Source: Brevibacillus fluminis | GTDB taxonomy: Bacteria; Bacillota; Bacilli; Brevibacillales; Brevibacillaceae | DNA length: 64,000 nt | Assembly (NCBI RefSeq): GCF_003710825.1 | Contig: NZ_RHHQ01000013.1 | Coordinates: 1-64,000, forward strand | Reading direction: 5' to 3' | In this document: positions 1 to 7,420 of the stretch, piece by piece | Numbering within the stretch: the stretch's first letter is position 1 | Layout: each line of letters begins with the position of its first letter | Made by a program: the position numbers and the translations under genes | Notes under the pieces: generated by a model | Told to the model about the DNA's origin: nothing | The model's database searches: none | What the model saw: only the letters and a program-made list of their open reading frames with translations

Positions 1-345
1 CGTTGGACCCGTCGGACCTGTTACTGTACTCGCTGCCCCTGTCGGACCAGTTGCCCCTGTAGGACCGGTTGCTCCGGTAGGACCTGTCACTGTGCTGGCT
101 GAACCAGTAGGACCTGTTGCTCCCGTTGGACCTGTTGGACCTGTAGACCCGGTAGGACCTGTCACTGTGCTAGCGGCTCCCGTCGGACCGGTTGCCCCCG
201 TCGGGCCGGTTGCCCCGGTTGGACCTGTCACCGTGCTAGCCGCGCCTGTCGGACCGGTTGGACCTAATGGGCCTGTCGGACCGGTTGGACCTATTGGCCC
301 AGTCGGACCTGTCGCTCCATTACCAAAACCAAAATAATTTGACAC
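1..345 (-). CDS. Collagen-like (Gly-X-Y) surface/exosporium protein, 5' part
   Basis: The minus strand encodes a GTG-started protein preceded by a strong ribosome site (AAAGGAGG at 352-359). It opens with about 10 non-repeat residues (MSNYFGFGNG) and then runs into Gly-Pro-Thr and Gly-Ala-Thr triplets that continue off the left edge. Short blocks reading ASTVTG interrupt the repeat about every 65-75 bp (near 25, 90, 165 and 229), and each breaks the triplet phase by one residue. Collagen-like proteins with GPT/GAT triplets and a short N-terminus are typical of Bacillales exosporium filaments (BclA type); that role is inferred. The C-terminal domain lies outside the window, so family and location cannot be fixed. 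The other strand gives only a Pro/Val-rich mirror translation. Confidence 0.85.
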   Translation of the reverse strand, partial: MSNYFGFGNGATGPTGPIGPTGPTGPLGPTGPTGAASTVTGPTGATGPTGATGPTGAASTVTGPTGSTGPTGPTGATGPTGSASTVTGPTGATGPTGATGPTGAASTVTGPTGPT

Positions 346-524
346 AATCTTACCTCCTTTACACAAGCATATTGCATACTATGAATGAGCGAAAAAGTGG
401 CTTTCAACGCTTGACCATTTTTGCAAGAAAAGTGTTTTCGCCCTCGCATTTCCTGGCTTTTTCGATAGAGAATCCTGATATCGCTAGAATGACAGCGAAC
501 AATGCGTTCTTTTTCGATACATGC

Positions 525-560
525 AAAAGAGCAGTCAGTAGACATCGCTCTGACTGCTCT
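525..560 (-). terminator. Intrinsic terminator of cutC
   Basis: On the minus strand AGAGCAGTCAG pairs with CTGACTGCTCT around an 11-nt loop and is followed by TTTT. It lies 25 nt past the cutC stop. Confidence 0.8.
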
Positions 561-584
561 CCTCCGGCGTTTTGCGCCCTTCCT

Positions 585-1271
585 TTACCCCAGCAGTTCC
601 TTCAACTCCCGAATCCTCCCCGGCTCAATCGGCAAAAGCGACTTGCCATCCACGCGCACACCGCTGCCAAAGTGCAACTCCGTAACACCCGTCGCCCCGA
701 CAAAACCTTGTACGGTATCAAGCGTCAAGCCGCTTCCCGCCAAGATCGTCAGATGAGTCCCTCGCGTCCGTTCCACGAGTCTGGCCATCCGCTCGACCGC
801 ATCCAATGCGCTTTTTTGACCGCCGGAGGTGAGAATCCGTGTCACCTGCGGATACGCCAGCAGCGTTTCCAGTGCTTCATCCAAATCAGCTGCATCATCA
901 AACGCCCGATGAAACGTCACCGTCAGTTCGCCTTTTGCTGCCTCCAGCAACCGCTCAAGTGCAGCCGTATCCACTTTTCGCTCAGCCGTTAGCGCCCCGA
1001 TAACGATACCCGCCGCCCCGATTTCGCGGATGCGCGCAATGTCGTTGCACATCGTTTGAATGTCGTCGCGGTCATAATGAAACGATTGGCTATGCGGCCG
1101 AACCATCACCATAACCGGGATGTCAACGGCCCGTACCGTCTCCTCGATCAGCCCGTAGCTTGGCGTAAGTCCTCCTTCCAAAATACCTGTGACCAGCTCA
1201 AGCCGATCCGCTCCGCCCTCAATCGCAAGCCTCGCATCGGTCAATGTCGTCGAAATCACTTCTACTAGCAT
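585..1271 (-). CDS. cutC: CutC family protein
   Basis: A 228-residue TIM-barrel protein of the CutC family, named for copper homeostasis although its biochemical role is still debated. The family pattern is clear: an N-terminal MLVEVIST strand, IEGGADRLELV, the VMVRPHSQSFHY segment, TFHRAFDDA, and ILTSGGQ near the C-terminus. I start at the ATG at 1271, which has GAGAGGG about 11 nt upstream. A TTG ten codons earlier has its purine run directly abutting it and is less likely. Length fits the family. The gene is monocistronic, with its own terminator downstream and the terminator of the acetyltransferase gene upstream. Confidence 0.9.
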   Translation of the reverse strand: MLVEVISTTLTDARLAIEGGADRLELVTGILEGGLTPSYGLIEETVRAVDIPVMVMVRPHSQSFHYDRDDIQTMCNDIARIREIGAAGIVIGALTAERKVDTAALERLLEAAKGELTVTFHRAFDDAADLDEALETLLAYPQVTRILTSGGQKSALDAVERMARLVERTRGTHLTILAGSGLTLDTVQGFVGATGVTELHFGSGVRVDGKSLLPIEPGRIRELKELLG

Positions 1272-1391
1272 TCTTGCCCACGCCCTCTCTACCTGTCGCA
1301 ATTCCTTCTATCATTTTTTCCATCGTCTCTTAATCGTTTGCAATCGAATGCGGTTTTTCCTTCTGCTTTGGAAAAATCCTTTCGCCTGTAC

Positions 1392-1421
1392 AAAAAACCC
1401 CCAGGCTCATCTGCCCGAGGG
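1392..1421 (-). terminator. Intrinsic terminator of the Eis-like gene
   Basis: A nine-pair stem (arms 1398-1406 and 1413-1421) with a 6-nt loop is followed on the minus strand by T6. It lies 24 nt after the stop. Confidence 0.85.
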
Positions 1422-1444
1422 TTCAACCGTCCCACTCATTTCGT

Positions 1445-2698
1445 TTAAAACGGGGTCGTGCACAGCGGTTTTTCACATGCGCCGAACAGCTTGCCCAGCG
1501 TCTCGACATAAGCGCTGTCCGACACTCGTACCAAGCCATAGCGCACGAGCTGACGAAAGGGCACAGCACCGACGATCAAGGAAGAAAAATCGGAAATATC
1601 CAGCTCGATCTCGACGTCATGCGCTTCCTGTTCGCTCAATGCCGCTGTGCCGTTATCGAACGCAATGACCGTGCTTCCGTGATTGTCTGGCAAAAAGCTG
1701 TCCTGCACCGTAATTTTGACCGTGCAGGTTTGACCGCCGAAATCGTGTCCGGCCAAATCGCGGAATATTCCCTTGACGTCTAGCACCCGATACATGATAC
1801 CGACACCGGAAACGTGGCTTTCATGATAGACGGAAGGCAGCATCCGCCCGCTTTCATTGCGCGGGTCCGTCAGCAGCTGATGGAACGTTTCGTCCTGCGT
1901 GTTGTAAATGATCCGCTGCACCTGGTCGGCTTGGCTGCGCAAAAAGGCTATCAGCCCGGTATAAGCCTCCGTTGTTTCGGCAAAGAGCTCCTTCACCACC
2001 AAATGGTTGAAGATGAAATTCTCTTCATGCCCACGTTTGAACGTAAACGTCAGATACCCCGTGAGCTTACCGTCTTCACGATAGCCCACTGCGATGGTTT
2101 CCGGCGAAGCAAAGGTTCCCCGCTGCTCATACGTTGTACGCTGGATCATCCCATTTGTCTTGGCGGCCTGCCGATTGTACAGATCGACCATCTCCGGCAG
2201 GTCATCTGCCTTAAGGAAGGAACACCGCGATTTGTCTCCGATTTTTGGCAAGCTCGTCGGAAGGAAGCGGTACTGATGCATTTTCGTCCCTGGTCCAAAT
2301 CCCATCTGCTTGTAAAAATCAACTCGGAACGGGTAGAGCATGGCCATGTTGACCCCTCGATCCAAGTAATGCTGCAAATAATAGGTAAGCATCTCCTTCG
2401 CCACTTTTTCCTTCTTATGCAGCAAGTCTACACAAACGAAGCCGATTCCGCCCGCCTGGACAGGAACCGTCAGCAGCGTCAGATCAAAGTCAAAAAACTT
2501 CATGCCGCCAATCATTCTATCGTCTTCAAACAGCCCATAAAACCGGCAAATCGCGTCCTCCTCCATTGAAGTCACAATCCGTTTTTTCAGATCACCTCGG
2601 GCTTGCTCGGAGAATGAATTCATGCCTGGATAAGCGTTAACCCCCAACCCGACAAAGGCATCCGCCTCTGCCGGACCTAATTCACGAATCGTACGCAT
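1445..2698 (-). CDS. Eis-like GNAT N-acetyltransferase with SCP2-type C-terminal domain
   Basis: A 417-residue protein of the Eis architecture: an N-terminal GNAT fold (about residues 1-140), a second GNAT-like middle part (about 150-290) and a C-terminal SCP2-like lobe (about 300-417). Visible family features are GGIGFVCVDLLHKKEKVAKEML (acetyl-CoA site region), MLYPFRVDFYKQMGFG, and a C-terminus ending in LCTTPF, where Eis enzymes place the terminal carboxylate in the active site. Eis enzymes acetylate amines, including aminoglycosides in mycobacteria; the natural substrate here is unknown. The ATG at 2698 follows a GAAGGGGG run. No operon partner. Confidence 0.85.
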   Translation of the reverse strand: MRTIRELGPAEADAFVGLGVNAYPGMNSFSEQARGDLKKRIVTSMEEDAICRFYGLFEDDRMIGGMKFFDFDLTLLTVPVQAGGIGFVCVDLLHKKEKVAKEMLTYYLQHYLDRGVNMAMLYPFRVDFYKQMGFGPGTKMHQYRFLPTSLPKIGDKSRCSFLKADDLPEMVDLYNRQAAKTNGMIQRTTYEQRGTFASPETIAVGYREDGKLTGYLTFTFKRGHEENFIFNHLVVKELFAETTEAYTGLIAFLRSQADQVQRIIYNTQDETFHQLLTDPRNESGRMLPSVYHESHVSGVGIMYRVLDVKGIFRDLAGHDFGGQTCTVKITVQDSFLPDNHGSTVIAFDNGTAALSEQEAHDVEIELDISDFSSLIVGAVPFRQLVRYGLVRVSDSAYVETLGKLFGACEKPLCTTPF

Positions 2699-2777
2699 AA
2701 CAGTACCCCCTTCCGTCTTCTGCCATTATTGTAGCATCATTCAATAAAATAATCTTTATCGATTTAGGAATTTTCTA

Positions 2778-4055
2778 TCAAATCAGCAAATTGAACAAAT
2801 CTGGATCTTTGTTGATCTCGACATAGTGGAATCCTTTTTTGCTCAACCGCTCCACAAGCGGTTCGTAATCTTCTTTGTACTTCAATTCGATTCCGACTAG
2901 TGCCGGACCGTTTTCCTTGTTGTTTTTCTTCGTGTATTCAAAGCGGGTGATATCGTCATTCGGCCCGAGCACATCGTCCAGGAACTCACGCAATGCGCCG
3001 GCACGCTGCGGGAAATTCACGATAAAATAATGTTTGAGCCCTTCGTAAATCATCGAACGCTCTTTGATTTCCTGCATCCGCTCGATGTCGTTGTTTCCGC
3101 CGCTGATGATGCAGACGACCGTCTTTCCTTTGATCTGATCCCGATACAGATCGAGTGCTGCCACTGCCAAAGACCCGGCCGGTTCGACGACAATCGCATT
3201 TTCGTTGTACAGCTCAAGAATTGTCGTGCACGCTTTCCCTTCCGGCACAAGCACGACGTCATCCAGCACTTCTTTGCAAATCTCAAAATTGAGCTGTCCA
3301 ACTTTTTTCACAGCCGCTCCGTCGACGAATGTATCGATGGTATCAAGCACGACTACCTGATCCCGGGCCAGCGACTCTTTCATGCCCGGTGCGCCGGTAG
3401 GCTCGACACCGATGATTTTGGTTGCAGGGCTGATGCTTTTCAGATAGGACCCTACGCCCGAAATCAGGCCGCCTCCGCCGATTCCAGCGAATACGTAGTC
3501 GATCGGCTCGTCCATCTCGTTCATGATTTCCAATCCGAGCGTCGCTTGTCCGACAACCGTGCGATAGTCGTCAAACGGATGAATGAACGACATCTCATGC
3601 TCGTCGCAGTAGCTTTTTGCCCGCTTAAACGAGTCGTCGAAAGTATCTCCTGTCAAAATCACCTCGACAAACGGCCCGCCATATCGATTCACCTGCGTAA
3701 TTTTTTGGCGTGGGGTCGTCGTCGGCATGAAAATCTTCCCGTATATTTTCAGCAGTTTGCAGGAAAGAGCCACGCCTTGCGCATGATTTCCCGCGCTGGC
3801 ACACACGACTCCTCGTTCCCGCTCTACTTGTGTCAATCCTTGAATCAGATTGTAGGCGCCTCTGATTTTGAATGATCTGACAATTTGCAAATCCTCACGC
3901 TTCAGATACACGTTGCATTCATAACGGTTGGAGAGGACTTCGTTGTACTGCAACGGCGTTTTGTTCAATACTTCCTTCAAAGCTTGATTGGCGATGATGA
4001 CGTCCTGCACCTGGACACTTGTGGTTTGTTCGTTACTCACTTGTACTTTGCTCAT
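2778..4055 (-). CDS. ilvA: Threonine dehydratase (biosynthetic)
   Basis: A 425-residue fold-type II PLP enzyme that deaminates threonine to 2-oxobutanoate, the first step to isoleucine. The PLP lysine is Lys63 in SFKIRGA. The phosphate-binding glycine loop GGGGLISG is near residue 195. A C-terminal ACT-like domain (about 335-425, starting LKHYFIVNFPQRAGALREFLDD) provides allosteric control. One ACT-like domain and about 420 residues match the Bacillus-type short IlvA. The ATG at 4055 has GGGCAAGGA upstream. It is divergent from ppk2 across a 139-bp gap in which I saw no T-box or attenuator, and it is separated from the other ilv genes. Confidence 0.95.
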   Translation of the reverse strand: MSKVQVSNEQTTSVQVQDVIIANQALKEVLNKTPLQYNEVLSNRYECNVYLKREDLQIVRSFKIRGAYNLIQGLTQVERERGVVCASAGNHAQGVALSCKLLKIYGKIFMPTTTPRQKITQVNRYGGPFVEVILTGDTFDDSFKRAKSYCDEHEMSFIHPFDDYRTVVGQATLGLEIMNEMDEPIDYVFAGIGGGGLISGVGSYLKSISPATKIIGVEPTGAPGMKESLARDQVVVLDTIDTFVDGAAVKKVGQLNFEICKEVLDDVVLVPEGKACTTILELYNENAIVVEPAGSLAVAALDLYRDQIKGKTVVCIISGGNNDIERMQEIKERSMIYEGLKHYFIVNFPQRAGALREFLDDVLGPNDDITRFEYTKKNNKENGPALVGIELKYKEDYEPLVERLSKKGFHYVEINKDPDLFNLLI

Positions 4056-4194
4056 TTTCCTTGCCCTTCTTTAGTAGATTCGGATTTTGGTTATTTGCCT
4101 ATTGTAGCAGATTCTCTTTACTCGCGCGTATTCATTTGCTATCTTCGCTGTATGGTAGAATTTATATAAAACAGAGAAGAAAAGGAGATTTGTC

Positions 4195-4893
4195 ATGATT
4201 TTGTCATCCCTTGATCTCACGCAAAAGCTGGATACAAAAGAATACAATGAACAGTTGGAAGAGTATCAATTAAAACTTCTGCGCCTACAGCGCAAATTAT
4301 ATGAAAAGGAAATTCCCCTGATCTTGGTCTTCGAGGGGTGGGATGCGTCCGGAAAAGGCGGCGCGATCAAGCGCGTCACCGAATCGCTTGATCCCCGCGG
4401 CTTCCAGGTCCATCCGATTGCAGCCCCTTCCGAGGATGAGCTGAAGCATCATTATATGTGGCGTTTCTGGACGCAGTTCCCCAAAAAAGGCGCGATTGGC
4501 ATTTTCGACCGTTCCTGGTATGGCCGTGTGCTTGTAGAGCGCGTCGAAGGGTTCGCCAATCCGGAAGAATGGCAGCGCGCCTATGACGAAATCAACCACA
4601 CGGAAAAAATGCTGAACGACGACGGCGCCTACATCCTCAAATTTTGGCTGCACATCTCTGCGGAAGAGCAGCTGAAACGATTCAAGGAACGGGAAAACAA
4701 TCCGCTGAAAAACTGGAAAATCACCAAGGAAGACTGGCGCAACCGTGAAAAACGCCCGGAGTACGAGGAAGCCGTGGAAGAGATGATCCGCAAAACCCAT
4801 TCGCCGTTTGCTCCGTGGCACTTGATCGAGGCCGAAAACAAAAAATATGCGCGCATCAAAATATTAAAAACGATCGTGCATACATTGGAATAA
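4195..4893 (+). CDS. Polyphosphate kinase 2 family phosphotransferase
   Basis: A 232-residue PPK2 enzyme that moves phosphate between inorganic polyphosphate and nucleotides. The P-loop GWDASGKGG is near residue 48, the lid/Walker B part FDRSWYGRVLVERV is near 102, and the arginine-rich ENNPLKNWKITKEDW segment is near 164. The single-domain length suits class I or III PPK2, so the direction (NDP or AMP phosphorylation) cannot be settled from sequence. ATG at 4195 follows AAAAGGAG. Downstream lie a perfect terminator and then the first copy of the dispersed repeat. Confidence 0.93.
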   Translation: MILSSLDLTQKLDTKEYNEQLEEYQLKLLRLQRKLYEKEIPLILVFEGWDASGKGGAIKRVTESLDPRGFQVHPIAAPSEDELKHHYMWRFWTQFPKKGAIGIFDRSWYGRVLVERVEGFANPEEWQRAYDEINHTEKMLNDDGAYILKFWLHISAEEQLKRFKERENNPLKNWKITKEDWRNREKRPEYEEAVEEMIRKTHSPFAPWHLIEAENKKYARIKILKTIVHTLE

Positions 4894-4901
4894 TGAGCAA
4901 G

Positions 4902-4939
4902 GATTGCCCCTCTTTCGCTTTCGGCGGGCAATCTTTTTT
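4902..4939 (+). terminator. Intrinsic terminator of ppk2
   Basis: GATTGCCC (4902-4909) pairs with GGGCAATC (4926-4933) and is followed by T6. Repeat copy A starts one base after this T-tract. Confidence 0.9.
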
Positions 4940-4940
4940 A

Positions 4941-5025
4941 TACAGATAGGAATTTATAAAATTCCTATCCAGTATAAAGGCAACCGCGGCTCCGCCAAGA
5001 GGCATGGCGCAGCCAGGTTTTCTAA
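4941..5025 (+). repeat. Dispersed two-hairpin repeat, copy A (full length)
   Basis: 85 bp running from TACAGATAGG to GGTTTTCTAA. Hairpin 1 is GATAGGAATTT/AAATTCCTATC. Hairpin 2 is built on GGCTCCGCC/GGCGCAGCC. Compared with the other copies, the first stem carries a paired change (AAG/CTT to AGG/CCT), so the base pair is kept. It follows the ppk2 terminator in the same orientation. Confidence 0.9.
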
Positions 5026-5047
5026 CATCCAAAGGAGGTCGGGGGCT

Positions 5048-5641
5048 TTGAGCAGATATGTGATGGATCACACAGCCAAACTGGGGGCCCATTGTCAGAT
5101 CGGATACCACGTCATCATCCACAGCGACGTTGTCATCGGTGATCAGGTCTCAATTGCTGACACGGCAATCGTATTAGCCAAAACCAAAATCGGTGCGAGA
5201 TGCCACATCGGCCCCAGCTGCGTGCTCGGCAAGCCCCCTTTCACCGCCACTCCTGCACTGCCTCCGCTTCAACTCGACCATGACGTCATGATCGGGGCCG
5301 GCGTCATTCTCCATGCCGGCAGCCATATCGAGGAAGGCGTCTGGATCGACGATTTATCTGTCGTCGGTGATTCCGTCACAATCGGCGCCCATACACGGAT
5401 TGGCCGTGCCGTCACCATCGAAGGAAAAACCTCCATCGGACAGCGTGTCACCATTCAATCCGGCGCGCATCTTTCGGAAGGAATCACGCTGGCAGACGAT
5501 GTCCAGATCGGCGCAAACGCGACGCTGTTTCCGGGAATTCGGGTCGGCACCAAAGCCCACATCGGCACAGGTGCTGTCGTCATGCACGATGTGGACGCCG
5601 GCAAAATCATGGTCGCACTCCCTGCTCAAATTAAACGGTAG
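5048..5641 (+). CDS. Hexapeptide-repeat (left-handed beta-helix) acyltransferase
   Basis: A 197-residue protein made almost wholly of imperfect hexapeptide turns ([IV]-G-x-x-[ATV]-x), such as VVIGDQVSIADTAIV, MIGAGVILHAGSHIEEGVWI and VQIGANATLFPGIRVGTKAHIGTGAVV. This is the LbH fold used by O- and N-acyltransferases of nucleotide sugars, serine or similar acceptors, usually acting as trimers. The acceptor cannot be named. I start at TTG 5048, 9 nt after AAGGAGG (5032-5038); ATG 5063 is a possible shorter start. Any longer reading would use repeat copy A as coding sequence and is rejected. Confidence 0.8.
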   Translation: MSRYVMDHTAKLGAHCQIGYHVIIHSDVVIGDQVSIADTAIVLAKTKIGARCHIGPSCVLGKPPFTATPALPPLQLDHDVMIGAGVILHAGSHIEEGVWIDDLSVVGDSVTIGAHTRIGRAVTIEGKTSIGQRVTIQSGAHLSEGITLADDVQIGANATLFPGIRVGTKAHIGTGAVVMHDVDAGKIMVALPAQIKR

Positions 5642-5661
5642 CATCTCCTAACACACGCACG

Positions 5662-5684
5662 TAGAAAACAAATTCTTATCTGTG
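5662..5684 (-). repeat. Dispersed repeat, copy B (ends only)
   Basis: A 23-bp minus-strand remnant carrying the left end (CACAGATAAGAATTT) fused to the right end (GTTTTCTA); the middle is missing. It abuts the T-tract of the hemAT terminator, as the full copies do at their own terminators. Confidence 0.7.
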
Positions 5685-5685
5685 C

Positions 5686-5710
5686 AAAAAAGAACCGCTT
5701 GGGTTCTTTT
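5686..5710 (-). terminator. Intrinsic terminator of hemAT
   Basis: AAAGAACC/GGTTCTTT hairpin followed on the minus strand by a T-tract, 8 nt after the stop codon. Confidence 0.85.
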
Positions 5711-5717
5711 CTTTTGT

Positions 5718-7049
5718 TTATAAATGTTGTGCTGTCGTATTCAGGGTATCAGCTGACATCGCGACCTTGTCAGAGGCCATGCCGATTTCATCGATGCTCC
5801 GGACCAAAATCTTCATCTCCGCTTCCACGCGGTCGATCTGCGTGATGCTCTCCTGCATGGAGCTAGCGATCTGATCAAACGCCCGCCGCGTCGCTTCAGA
5901 CTCTTTTAACCCGTTGCTCACCAGCGATTGCACGTTGTTGATCGACTGGACGACAGACTGGGTATACAGGCTGGTTTCTCCGATCAAACTGGAAATTTGC
6001 TTGACGGAAACCTGCGTCTGCTCCGACAACTTGCGCACCTCGCCTGCTACGACCGAGAAGCCTTTGCCGTGCTCCCCTGCCCGCGCTGCCTCAATCGCGG
6101 AATTGAGCGCCAGCAGATTGGTTTGCTGCGCGATCTGCTGTACGATCTGGATGACGTTCTTGATTTGCTCCGCGGACCCATTCAGCTTGGTCACCGTCTC
6201 CTCCATCTCTACCGTACTTTGATGGATCGTGCTGATGCGCTCTTCCAGCTCTTTGACCTGCTCTTGCCCACGATAGGCGTAATTTTGCGTTTCTTTTGAC
6301 TTTTCCGTGCTGTATGTCACGATCCGGCTGACTTCCGAGCTGTTGGCCATCAGTTCCTCGATCGATGCCGTCGTCTGTTCGGTCAACGCAGCCAATTCTT
6401 CGCTGATGGAGCCGATCTTGTCTTTCAGTTCGGCTTTGACGATTTCATATTGCTTCGTGCGCAGGCGGATGTTTTCCTTTTCATACGCTTCAAGTACGAT
6501 TTGCTGTTCGAAATTGAGAATTTTGGTGATCACCTTGCTTACGCGCACGTACTCTTCCAACGCCAGATGTTGATGGGCGGTATCAATCAGTGCCGCTTGC
6601 AAATTTTGAAACGCGCCCATATACCATTTGGGCTCAAGGCCGATTTGCACATGGCGGTCTGCCACTCGGATGCGCTTGTCCAAAAAGTCACGGTCGATTT
6701 TGCCGCTGAACATTTCAATCAGGTGGGCTTGCAGCGTCTTTTTCAATCGGTCGATCGTGCTGTGTTTCCGGATCAGTTCATGCAGCAGCGGAACCTCCAG
6801 CACAGAATGATAAAATGCCTCGACAATCTCTTCGATATTCGCCATGATGAAGGGTTGGAGCGCTTTGGAGATCAGCAGTTCCTCTTTGGTGAGATCGATC
6901 ATTTTCATCTGCTGGACATGCTCATCGTCATCAAGCTCAATTTCGACAGCATGCTTCTTTTTCAGCTCATCCACAACCAATGTAATGTGATTTTCCGGCT
7001 GTTTCTTTCCCATAAATGGAAATAATCGATGAAAAGGACACTTGCTCAT
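5718..7049 (-). CDS. hemAT: HemAT-type globin-coupled oxygen-sensing chemoreceptor
   Basis: A 443-residue soluble chemotaxis transducer. Residues about 45-190 form a globin-coupled sensor domain closely resembling B. subtilis HemAT; the proximal heme ligand is His133 (DRHVQIGLEPKWYMGAFQ), with Tyr80 in the distal region. Residues about 235-443 are the coiled-coil MCP signalling domain, with its hairpin tip at QQTNLLALNSAIEAARAGEHGKGFSVVAGEVRKL (that is, the canonical EAARAGE motif). There are no membrane segments. Start chosen at ATG 7049; GGGGTG lies about 10 nt upstream. ATG 7013 is possible but lacks a ribosome site. A structured leader precedes the gene. Confidence 0.92.
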   Translation of the reverse strand: MSKCPFHRLFPFMGKKQPENHITLVVDELKKKHAVEIELDDDEHVQQMKMIDLTKEELLISKALQPFIMANIEEIVEAFYHSVLEVPLLHELIRKHSTIDRLKKTLQAHLIEMFSGKIDRDFLDKRIRVADRHVQIGLEPKWYMGAFQNLQAALIDTAHQHLALEEYVRVSKVITKILNFEQQIVLEAYEKENIRLRTKQYEIVKAELKDKIGSISEELAALTEQTTASIEELMANSSEVSRIVTYSTEKSKETQNYAYRGQEQVKELEERISTIHQSTVEMEETVTKLNGSAEQIKNVIQIVQQIAQQTNLLALNSAIEAARAGEHGKGFSVVAGEVRKLSEQTQVSVKQISSLIGETSLYTQSVVQSINNVQSLVSNGLKESEATRRAFDQIASSMQESITQIDRVEAEMKILVRSIDEIGMASDKVAMSADTLNTTAQHL

Positions 7050-7119
7050 AAGTTTGATACACCCCGCACATTTTAGTAGCATTAAATACCATTTCCACTG
7101 TCCAATTGGTAATAACGTC

Positions 7120-7247
7120 AAAAAAACCAGCCTAACAAGATCGTCGGCCGGTTGCACTACTAGCTCCAAACCGCCCAAGTGCCCAGAATTAAGGCGGTTT
7201 CTCATAGCATTCCATTATGTAATTGGGTTTAGCTCATGCAAACTTAT
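7120..7247 (-). ncRNA. Structured 5' leader of hemAT with terminator-like hairpin
   Basis: Between the predicted promoter and hemAT, the minus-strand RNA can form AAACCGCC/GGCGGTTT (7193-7200 with 7168-7175), then AACCGGCC/GGCTGGTT (7146-7153 with 7125-7132), the latter followed by T7. An upstream AGCTAAACC can instead pair with GGTTTGGAGCT, competing with the first hairpin. This resembles a transcription-attenuation leader. It lacks the conserved core of the c-di-GMP-I (GEMM) class, and I cannot assign it to any riboswitch family. Confidence 0.55.
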
Positions 7248-7253
7248 TTCATT

Positions 7254-7282
7254 ATTGTAGCAGTGCATATTATTAGTAGCAA
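7254..7282 (-). promoter_or_regulatory. Sigma-A-type promoter for hemAT leader
   Basis: Minus strand TTGCTA (7277-7282), a 17-bp spacer, then TACAAT (7254-7259). Transcription would start near 7247 and run through the leader hairpins. The rest of the 7050-7420 gap, up to the corA ribosome site, shows no gene. Confidence 0.65.
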
Positions 7283-7420
7283 TTACCAACAATCCTAATT
7301 CACATTTTGTTCATCATTTGTCGAATTCGAACGAGGTCGTCGCTCAGGACATCTCTCCTTACAACAAATGGTATACTGATTACTGAACAAGGGATTGTCC
7401 ACGGAAGGATGCTGCCTGAG

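Noticed and set aside
92..337. Pro/Val-rich reading frame on the + strand (GPVGPV repeats)
   Set aside because: It mirrors the minus-strand Gly-Pro-Thr collagen repeat; only the minus strand has a ribosome site, a start codon and true Gly-X-Y order.
4056..4194. T-box or leader attenuator before ilvA
   Set aside because: The gap is 139 bp, with no T-box sequence, no leader peptide rich in Ile/Thr and no terminator hairpin.
4904..5047. N-terminal extension of the hexapeptide acyltransferase
   Set aside because: It would translate the ppk2 terminator and repeat copy A; the strong ribosome site lies after the repeat, at 5032-5038.
7120..7260. c-di-GMP-I (GEMM) riboswitch upstream of hemAT
   Set aside because: The conserved GGCAAACC and GACGCAAAGCC segments are absent on both strands, so only a generic structured leader is claimed.
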